Assembly (NCBI GenBank): GCA_030698405.1
Contig: JAUYMU010000076.1
Location: 1 to 64,000, forward strand
DNA: 64,000 nt
Direction of reading: 5' to 3'
Source of the DNA: Bacteroidota bacterium
Lineage (GTDB): Bacteria; Bacteroidota; Bacteroidia; Bacteroidales; Prolixibacteraceae
Position numbers and translations under genes: made by a program. A model generated the notes under the pieces. That model was not told the DNA's origin and made no database searches. It saw only the letters and a list, made by a program, of their open reading frames with translations. Shown here in pieces: positions 42,601-48,731 of the stretch (the first letter of the stretch is position 1; every line of letters starts with the position of its first letter).

Positions 42601-43118
42601 AAGGAGCCAAACTTTGTAACATGAGCGCCTCTTCGGGCGAACTTATTTTTGGATTGGGCGGCGGAACCAAATCTTTCAGCATCGAGGCCGAAAAAGGTTT
42701 TGAAGTGGTGAAAAAGATCGGAACTTTCTACACAAGCACGGTTGCCGGAAATACTATTAATGTAACTGTTCCGGCATTAACTTCAGGAACAAGATCGGGA
42801 GAAATTCACATTTTGGGCTGCAACGAAACGCAAAAAGTGAAAATCGTTCAGCAAATGATAACAGCCTTGAATACCCAAAAGCAAAACGACATAAAAGTGA
42901 TGCCCAATCCGGTTTCAGGCAAGCCACTTACGATTTCAGTTCCTGACAATTTAAAATCAGGCCGGGCTGTTTTTACCGATCTTAGTGGGAAGGTCGTATC
43001 AACGAATACCCTTTTTTCTGGTGTGAATTCGGTAGCGGTCAATTTTCCGCGGGGACTTTATCTTCTGAATATTTCGGGCGATGATGTGAATTATACCACA
43101 AAAATTGTGGTGAACTAG
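39639..43118 (+). CDS. beta-helix, LamG and BACON-like multidomain protein with T9SS tail
   Basis: The 1159-residue protein has a signal peptide (1-19). A long right-handed beta-helix region (about 60-670) opens with FDGGNDSNDGLTPETAWKRHPW, as in many beta-helix hydrolases and lyases. A laminin-G/concanavalin-like module (about 790-980) contains NDGTWHHVLVEVNR. A BACON-like all-beta module (about 990-1085) contains SFSIEAEKGFEV. A type IX tail with MPNPVSG closes the protein. Surface attachment is expected. The beta-helix may be a glycosidase or lyase acting on pectin- or alginate-like chains, but catalytic residues cannot be named. It starts a new transcription unit after the hairpin at 39566. 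Confidence 0.83.
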   Translation: MKKKLLVTLLLISALVHSQSILKNTSGETLYSWETQQAKVLPNGDLEWAPLTFELVKGSSVRYIDFDGGNDSNDGLTPETAWKRHPWDASATASAKAGSGIQTYLFKRGVVYRGVLTAKESGAAGNPIRLTSNPEWGTGEAAIYGSVMVTDGWQKANATIAPNIPNQDLVWYRTISGIDNPTKVVGEVTSSGIKRVYLARTPNFVNTPIEPMQKWWTFTAKTKTGSVLNLTDTKNFTWTDANALKGGDVWATEDVVTMSTLWKQKISDYNPSTKTITVPDQNFGGKDCKYYVENTPYMLDAASEYYYDKSNGRLFIRLEGDKDPNTATVEVASKATLLTITGRSNIEISGLTMGFTTYDNVRYGQADAMPTIKLDNSSDITIRNCKFHYLNGAIMANGTGKNLVITDNEMNYMDDFSILMNGPDEVSILRNKIFENGTRHLGRWYSSIPAIAGSFTVGEIAGNIIEHTWGSGINLTWGKGDKATNTVPFIRGLVHHNRVSHSLQGVNDYGGIESWQGGPVYTYNNISEDAQGWHYNWGTQVVSLGYPFYFDGSFKQYIFNNIVKGTGWNKNSAAYNQVLGYYNMYVHNVAYNTGSLTGSGDGNLAPDGQNYYLANVSDSTKLQFDHTTRVSGIPFESFYNNFFRGNVFQGTFVTNTPNTRFNFSFSQFVAKLNSYNPDIGQVGFEASKRIFTRAKSGDFRPTESSELIDQGVKFFAPFPLSRVVGEWHFLKHKADSSLIKGENFYFTSEFTDREKFNSVPKNHLKAYGLAAGSFVKGNLEDFTVGAMVFDGQQTYCNLKNDVTSKTICNNVDMTTNSFILETYFKTVASQTGVLISKSGTTGFGYQLDVNAAGNIGFSILNNQNVAFQQNSSLAVNDGTWHHVLVEVNRTASSVKIYTDGVLVNGASIGAMPGTGVSLTNAADFVVGKNSNGNFFAGTIDFIRVSKGTLADAKTTIDELYKWQFNGPFLRDFAGNVPVGKRDAGALEKGAKLCNMSASSGELIFGLGGGTKSFSIEAEKGFEVVKKIGTFYTSTVAGNTINVTVPALTSGTRSGEIHILGCNETQKVKIVQQMITALNTQKQNDIKVMPNPVSGKPLTISVPDNLKSGRAVFTDLSGKVVSTNTLFSGVNSVAVNFPRGLYLLNISGDDVNYTTKIVVN

Positions 43119-43143
43119 GACAAATAAACTTAAATAAACCTAA

Positions 43144-43698
43144 ATGAACCAAAAAATATTTCTGCTTCCCCTTGCACTTTTATTCTCGCTGACGGTCAGC
43201 GCACAGCCGGTTGAAATCAGGAAAAATGGCAACGACTGGCAATTGCTGGTCGATCAGAAACCATTCTTTATCAAAGGCGTGGTTGGTCATACTTACCTCG
43301 AAAAAGTGAAGGAATACGGCGGCAACTCGGTGCGGATTGGCTCCCGGAAAGAAGAACTCGATAAAGCCGGTCAGCTCGGGCTGAAGGCAATGGTCAACCT
43401 TCCGGCGAATGCTGAACGTTATGGATTCGATTACAACGATACCGAAGCTGTGAAAAAGCAAACCGAAAAGATCATTGAAATCGTCAGGAATACAAAAGAC
43501 CATCCGGCTGTAATGATGTGGTCGATTGGCAATGAGCTGGATTACATTCCCGGCACCAAACCATTCAACCCCAAAATGTGGGATGCTGTGAATGACGCTG
43601 CCAAAGCCATCAAAGCCATCGATCCGAACCATCCGGTGATGACCGTAATCGGCACCAGTATGATGGAAATACACCATCCGCAGCCGGACAGCCGCTGA
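43144..43698 (+). pseudogene. truncated GH2-type TIM-barrel fragment
   Basis: The 184-residue ORF has a signal peptide (about 1-21, ending SAQP). It then shows the start of a GH2-like catalytic barrel: FIKGVVGHTYLEKVKEYGGNSVRIG, DHPAVMMWSIGNELDYIPG, in which the IGNEL Glu is the acid/base, and DPNHPVMTVIGTSMME. It ends in an out-of-place HHPQPDSR. The rest of the barrel, including the nucleophile Glu, is missing. The next bases open in another frame into the second half of an SGNH esterase. The pair therefore looks like two genes fused by a deletion with a frame change. Confidence 0.8.
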
Positions 43699-44650
43699 AG
43701 TAGCCATCCAAACTGATCATTTTACTGGTGAAAATGCCTGGAGCGATACTATGTCGTACCATTTTCTGCCCGCAATGGCCGAAAAGTATAAATGCGACCT
43801 GATCAACATTCGCGACCCGTGGAAAAAGTACCTGAACGACCAACAGCTGAATCCGAAAGATTTGCTGAAAGACGATGTCCACCTCAACAAATACGGCGAG
43901 TTCCTGATGGCCGAACTTATCAAACCGTTGTTTCAATACAAATCAGAATATGAGCCCGATCCGTTTGGTTTGTGCACCACTTTGTTAGCCGGAAAGGATT
44001 TCAAAATCAGGAAAGGCAAAATGGAATTGCCATTTTCAGGCAATCGTGTTGATTTGATTTATCCTGAAAATACAACTTCAGCAAAAACCGAAGTTTTACT
44101 CGACCGACAAAAACCATCCACTTTTCAGGGAACCTATTTTATGACACGCCCTTATTCCCTCAACGGCAAAGCATGGCCATGGGACTTGCCGGCAATGATT
44201 CATATTGACCGGAAAACGCCGTGGGTGGTGGAAGAGTGGACCTGTAAGTTTACGGAAGCCTCAGCACCTTTTGAAGATTTTGGTTTCGAAATCAGCGGTT
44301 CTGTTACCGGTTTTGACGGATTAGGCAGGGCCAGCGAAGATTTTGTTTCAAAGTCGGGGCGGGTAATGATTAAAAAAGGCGATGCTGAAAAAGGTGGTGA
44401 CTGGCACCTGAACCGCTCTTGGAAAGTATTGAAAACAACCCTCAATACAGGCGACGAGGTGAAATGGAAAACCTATTCCATCAGTATGGATACCTGGAAG
44501 CCTGAATCTGCCGGGGATGAAAAAGGCATTTCTACCCTGTTTCAGGGAGTGTCAAACGGGAGCCATCGCTTGGAACTGATTCCGGAAAACAAAGGAGAAA
44601 TGACTGTTCAGGAAATTAGGGTGTACCGACCGTTTTGGGGAAGAAAGTGA
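43690..44650 (+). pseudogene. N-terminally truncated SGNH/GDSL-type esterase
   Basis: In the frame of the ATG at 43751 the coding appearance extends upstream to about 43690 (translation TAAEVAIQTDHFTGENAWSD). The sequence contains the closing SGNH motif DDVHLNKYGEFLMAELIKP with its Asp and His, then a C-terminal beta-rich domain of about 220 residues. The N-terminal GDS block with the nucleophile Ser, and the Gly and Asn blocks, are missing. The fragment directly abuts the GH2 fragment in a different frame. Intact relatives deacetylate plant glycans or are part of fused multidomain esterases; this copy cannot be active as read. Confidence 0.78.
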
Positions 44651-44684
44651 ATCAAATGACAACAAAAACGAATAATCAATAACT

Positions 44685-45515
44685 ATGAAACAATTTCAAA
44701 AAATTGCAAGTCTGTTTATCCTTTTAACAGTAACGTTGGTTGCAGGTTCTCAAACTGCCAAACCGCGCTTACTGGTTCGCTCCGACGATATGGCTTCGAG
44801 CCACGCGGCCAATAAAGCCTGCGTCGATGTCGTTAAAAATGGCATCAGCCGTTCCGTAGAAATTATGGTGCCCTGCGCATGGTTTTTCGAGGCGGTACAA
44901 ATGCTGAAAGAAAACCCGGGCATCGACATTGGCGTTCACCTCACCGTTACCAGCGAATGGGACGGCGTAAAATGGGGACCAATTACTGCATCGCCTTCGC
45001 TGATGGACTGGTACGGGAACTTCCCCGCTACCACCGGCGAATGGTACAACATGCCATGGAAACTAGATGAGGTGGAGGCCGAATACCGAAAGCAAATAGA
45101 AATGGCCATGAAGGAAATTCCAACAGTGACGCACATCTCGTCGCACATGGGCGCGCCCGACGTAAAACCGGAACTGAAAGCGCTCGTGAAAAAGCTGGCT
45201 TCTGAATACAAGCTGATTTACGAAACCGAAGGATTAACACGCATTCCTGATTTTGGCTGGAATCTGGCACAAAGCTTTCAGGAAAAAGAAACGGCTTTTA
45301 TCGACATGTTGGGCAAACTCGAACCCGGCAAAACGTATATGTTTGTGGAGCATCCGGCAAACGATACCGATGAGATGAAAGGCTACGGGCATAAAGGCAT
45401 GGAAACCGTTGCCCGCGACCGCAACTGGGTCACACAGGTTTTCACCAGCCCCAAAGTAAAAAAAGCCATTCAGGAAAAAGGAATCGAGTTAATCGGCTAT
45501 CAAGATCTAAAGTAA
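44685..45515 (+). CDS. exported YdjC/ChbG-type carbohydrate deacetylase
   Basis: The 276-residue protein has a signal peptide (about 1-22, ending GSQT) and a YdjC domain. Metal- and substrate-binding motifs are present: LLVRSDDMASSHAAN, IDIGVHLTVTSEW, THISSHMGAP and FVEHPANDTDEM. ChbG removes an acetyl group from N,N'-diacetylchitobiose in the cytoplasm; this exported relative may deacetylate other sugars in the periplasm. It is the last gene of the carbohydrate cluster and is followed by about 200 bases without genes. Confidence 0.88.
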   Translation: MKQFQKIASLFILLTVTLVAGSQTAKPRLLVRSDDMASSHAANKACVDVVKNGISRSVEIMVPCAWFFEAVQMLKENPGIDIGVHLTVTSEWDGVKWGPITASPSLMDWYGNFPATTGEWYNMPWKLDEVEAEYRKQIEMAMKEIPTVTHISSHMGAPDVKPELKALVKKLASEYKLIYETEGLTRIPDFGWNLAQSFQEKETAFIDMLGKLEPGKTYMFVEHPANDTDEMKGYGHKGMETVARDRNWVTQVFTSPKVKKAIQEKGIELIGYQDLK

Positions 45516-45596
45516 GAGGTTTACGTATGCTTTTTCACGTGTACTTTTCCGTAAATACATGATAAAAGTTGTTAATTTTTGAGGTTTTCATTTCGA

Positions 45597-45630
45597 TTTG
45601 GTCAATCCTAAATTATTCAGGGTACTTTTG
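45597..45630 (+). promoter_or_regulatory. Bacteroidota-type promoter for maeB
   Basis: TTTG at 45597-45600 and a perfect -7 element TACTTTTG at 45623-45630 are 22 bases apart, with the maeB start about 80 bases downstream. No other gene could use it. Confidence 0.5.
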
Positions 45631-45712
45631 TACTCCTCAATTCTTCTACTGAAATTATAAATTCAGGACAAAAAGGATGGAGAAATAGTATTCACAAATA
45701 CATTTTATTGGG

Positions 45713-48004
45713 ATGGAAAATTCAAAAAATCAGGAAGCATTAAATTACCATAAGGAAGGACGTCCGGGAAAAATTCAGGTTGTTCCAACAAAACCATACA
45801 GTACCGCACGTGATTTGGCGCTTGCGTATTCACCCGGCGTGGCTATACCTTGTCTGGAGATTCAAAAAGATCAGCAATTTGCATACGACTACACGGCCAA
45901 AGGAAATCTGGTTGCTGTAATCTCGAATGGAACAGCAGTTCTTGGTCTGGGCGATATTGGTGCGCTTGCCGGAAAACCGGTAATGGAAGGAAAAGGTCTG
46001 CTATTCAAAATATTTGCCGATATCGACGTGTTTGATATTGAAGTGGATGAAAAAGATCCGGCGAAATTTATTGAAGTGGTGAAAGCCATTTCGTGCACTT
46101 TTGGCGGAATTAACCTGGAAGATATAAAAGCGCCGGAATGTTTTGAAATTGAAGAGAAACTGAAAGAAGCCCTCGATATTCCGATCATGCACGACGACCA
46201 GCATGGAACTGCCATTATTTCTGCAGCTGCGCTGATCAATGCACTCGAACTGGTTGGCAAAAAAATCGAAGACATTAAAATCGTGGTCAATGGCGCCGGA
46301 GCTGCCGCTTCGTCGTGTACCACGCTTTACATGGCACTTGGGGCCAAGCTTGAAAACATCGTGATGGTCGATAGTAAAGGTGTTATTTCAACACGTCGTA
46401 CCGACCTGAACAGCCGTAAGCTTCCGTTTGCAACCAATCTTCCGTGCAACACTCTGGCCGAAGCAGTGGCCGGGTCCGATGTTTTTCTTGGACTTTCGGT
46501 TGCCGATATTCTTACTCAGGACATGGTTCGGAGTATGGCCGATGATCCACTTGTGTTTGCCTGTGCCAATCCAAATCCTGAAATTTCGTATGCCGATGCC
46601 ATTGCTTCCCGTCCGGATATTATTTTTGCAACCGGTCGAAGTGACTATCCCAATCAGGTGAACAATGTATTGGGATTTCCATATATTTTCCGTGGTGCAT
46701 TGGATGTGCGTTCAACAGGTATAAACGAAGCAATGAAGGTTGCCGCAGTGCTCGCTATTGCCGAGCTGGCGAAGAAGCCTGTTCCTGAAGTTGTAACTGC
46801 CGCTTACAACACGATGCATCTGAGTTTTGGGCGTCAGTATATTATTCCAAAACCTTTGGATCCAAGACTGTTGATTACCGTTGCGCCAGCCGTTGCAAAA
46901 GCTGCCATGGAAAGTGGAATAGCCCGTAAACCAATTGAAGACTGGGATAAATATGCTGATGAGTTGCGGCAGCGAATGGGACTCGATAATAAACTGATCC
47001 GCGGACTGACTGAGAAAGCCAAAGAAAATCCGAAACGTGTGGTTTTTGCCGAAGCCAACCATATCAATATGCTGAAAGCTGCACAAATAGCCCGTTCCGA
47101 AGGAATTTGTGTTCCAATTCTTCTGGGAAATGAAGAACGAATAGAGAAAATTATTGCTGAAAATACGATCGAGCTGGAAGGTGTTGAAATCGTCAACCTG
47201 CGACACGACCGTGAAGAAGCCAAACGGCAGAAATATGCCAAAATGCTGACCGCCAAACGTCAGCGCGAAGGGATGACTTTCAACGAAGCCTATGAAAAAA
47301 TGTTCGACCGCAACTATTTTGGGATGATGATGGTGGAAGCGGGCGATGCAGATGCCTTTATTACCGGAGTTTATACCAAATACAACGACGCCATTGTTCC
47401 GGCGATCGAAATTGTGGGTATGCGCGAAGGATTGAACCACATTGCCGGATTGAACATCGTAACCACAAAACTCGGAACATTCTTTTTTGCCGATACGATG
47501 GTGAACAACCATCCGTCGAAAGAAACCCTGATCGACATTGCCAAACTTGCGCACGATTCGGTTCATCTGTTTAATACAGAACCGGTAATGGCCATGCTAT
47601 CGTATTCTAATTTTGGCGAACGGTCAGCAGGAAGTCCTGCGATGGTGCACGATGCGGTTGAATATTTGCATAAAAACTATCCTGAAATGCTGATTGACGG
47701 CGAGATGCAGGTGAATTTTGCACTTGATCGCGAGTTGCGTCACGATAAATTTCCGTTCTCGAAAATTGACGGCATGAACGTAAATACCCTGATTTTTCCA
47801 AACCTCAGTTCGGCAAGTATTGCCTACAAACTGATGCTTGAAATCGGGATGAGCGAAACCATCGGGCCAATACAGATGGGATTGAACAAACCTGTTCATA
47901 TCCTGAATGTGGAAAGTTCGGTACGCGACATCCTCAATATGGTCACAATAGCGGTGGTTGATGCCCAGGTGGAAGAACAAAAGCTGTTAAACCATCGGAA
48001 GTAA
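45713..48004 (+). CDS. maeB: NADP-dependent malic enzyme with phosphotransacetylase-like domain
   Basis: The 763-residue protein joins a malic enzyme (about 1-425) to a phosphotransacetylase-like regulatory domain (about 430-760). The first part has VISNGTAVLGLGDIGALAGKPVMEGK, IMHDDQHGTA with the metal-binding acidic residues, and the nucleotide site VVNGAGAAASSC. The second has RVVFAEANH and SAGSPAMVHDAVEYL. It converts malate to pyruvate and CO2 with NADPH production. The two-domain form is the normal MaeB type. It is preceded by its own promoter and followed within 14 bases by a small lipoprotein gene. Confidence 0.95.
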   Translation: MENSKNQEALNYHKEGRPGKIQVVPTKPYSTARDLALAYSPGVAIPCLEIQKDQQFAYDYTAKGNLVAVISNGTAVLGLGDIGALAGKPVMEGKGLLFKIFADIDVFDIEVDEKDPAKFIEVVKAISCTFGGINLEDIKAPECFEIEEKLKEALDIPIMHDDQHGTAIISAAALINALELVGKKIEDIKIVVNGAGAAASSCTTLYMALGAKLENIVMVDSKGVISTRRTDLNSRKLPFATNLPCNTLAEAVAGSDVFLGLSVADILTQDMVRSMADDPLVFACANPNPEISYADAIASRPDIIFATGRSDYPNQVNNVLGFPYIFRGALDVRSTGINEAMKVAAVLAIAELAKKPVPEVVTAAYNTMHLSFGRQYIIPKPLDPRLLITVAPAVAKAAMESGIARKPIEDWDKYADELRQRMGLDNKLIRGLTEKAKENPKRVVFAEANHINMLKAAQIARSEGICVPILLGNEERIEKIIAENTIELEGVEIVNLRHDREEAKRQKYAKMLTAKRQREGMTFNEAYEKMFDRNYFGMMMVEAGDADAFITGVYTKYNDAIVPAIEIVGMREGLNHIAGLNIVTTKLGTFFFADTMVNNHPSKETLIDIAKLAHDSVHLFNTEPVMAMLSYSNFGERSAGSPAMVHDAVEYLHKNYPEMLIDGEMQVNFALDRELRHDKFPFSKIDGMNVNTLIFPNLSSASIAYKLMLEIGMSETIGPIQMGLNKPVHILNVESSVRDILNMVTIAVVDAQVEEQKLLNHRK

Positions 48005-48017
48005 AAATTTGAAAACA

Positions 48018-48371
48018 ATGGACAGCATTCAGACAATAAAAACAAAGCGACTTTTTCTAATATTTCTTCTCCTTTCCGTGGTAATGGTCTTCGGAACGGG
48101 CTGCTCAGTGTTTAGCCGGAAAAATCTATCACGCGGTGAAATTATTGATTCCAGGCCCCATGGCCGGCTGAATCCTGGCGAAATTGATAATATGTCGGGA
48201 ACGAAGAATAATATGCCTCCTAAAAAGAATAACAAATCTGGCAGAAAGGGTAAAAAGTCGAACGAAAAATCTGGAAAATCCAGTAAAATGAGCAAAAAAT
48301 CTGATGAAAAGTACAATGATCAGCAGGGGCATTGGCAGACAAAGAAGAGTAAGAGGAAATATGGCAGATAA
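48018..48371 (+). CDS. small basic lipoprotein (117 aa)
   Basis: The ATG at 48018 gives a signal peptide with lipobox FGTGC (a TTG at 48009 would merely add three residues). After the Cys the protein is disordered and extremely rich in Lys, Ser, Asn and Gly (runs of NKKSGRKGKKSN type). A GRLNPGEIDNMSGTKN segment corresponds to the GRIPPGQMKKLTGAKS of the next gene, so the two are divergent paralogues. A role in envelope structure or polyanion binding is only a guess. The gene follows maeB by 13 bases. Confidence 0.75.
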   Translation: MDSIQTIKTKRLFLIFLLLSVVMVFGTGCSVFSRKNLSRGEIIDSRPHGRLNPGEIDNMSGTKNNMPPKKNNKSGRKGKKSNEKSGKSSKMSKKSDEKYNDQQGHWQTKKSKRKYGR

Positions 48372-48434
48372 GTCAGAATTGGTTTGATCTGAAGGCGAAA
48401 ATCGATTTCTTCTATTTTAATGAAATAAAGTTAC

Positions 48435-48442
48435 TTACTTTG
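48435..48442 (+). promoter_or_regulatory. probable -7 element TTACTTTG
   Basis: TTACTTTG is one mismatch from TAnnTTTG and lies 28 bases before the ATG at 48470. It overlaps the upstream TTG at 48440, which argues against that codon being the start. Confidence 0.4.
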
Positions 48443-48469
48443 AACGAAACAACAATTTTGAGACAGACA

Positions 48470-48688
48470 ATGAAAACAAAGAAACATTTACTTATCCTCC
48501 TGCTCTTTTCAGCATTTTTAATATTCGGATCGGGTTGTACGATCATAAAACCGCAACAACGTTCAAAAGGGGTGGTTATTCATTCCAGTCGAAGCGGACG
48601 GATTCCTCCGGGACAAATGAAAAAATTAACCGGAGCCAAAAGTGCAAAACATTATGCACCGGGGCAGCAGAAAAAACACAAAAGATAG
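48470..48688 (+). CDS. small PGQ-type lipoprotein (72 aa)
   Basis: The protein has a short signal with lipobox FGSGC and a basic tail holding GRIPPGQMKKLTGAKSAKHYAPGQ, a motif widely shared by small Bacteroidota lipoproteins of unknown role. Start chosen at ATG 48470 because the promoter-like element overlaps an upstream TTG. It is a paralogue of the preceding 117-residue lipoprotein. A strong bidirectional terminator follows immediately. Confidence 0.75.
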   Translation: MKTKKHLLILLLFSAFLIFGSGCTIIKPQQRSKGVVIHSSRSGRIPPGQMKKLTGAKSAKHYAPGQQKKHKR

Positions 48689-48690
48689 AA

Positions 48691-48731
48691 AATCAAAAAG
48701 TCCGGAGTAATCTACTCCGGACTTTTTGATT
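48691..48731. terminator. bidirectional terminator, 19-bp perfect stem
   Basis: AATCAAAAAGTCCGGAGTA pairs perfectly with TACTCCGGACTTTTTGATT around the loop ATC. It has an A-run on one side and a T-run on the other, and lies exactly between the converging lipoprotein gene and gcvP, so it can end both transcripts. Confidence 0.95.
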
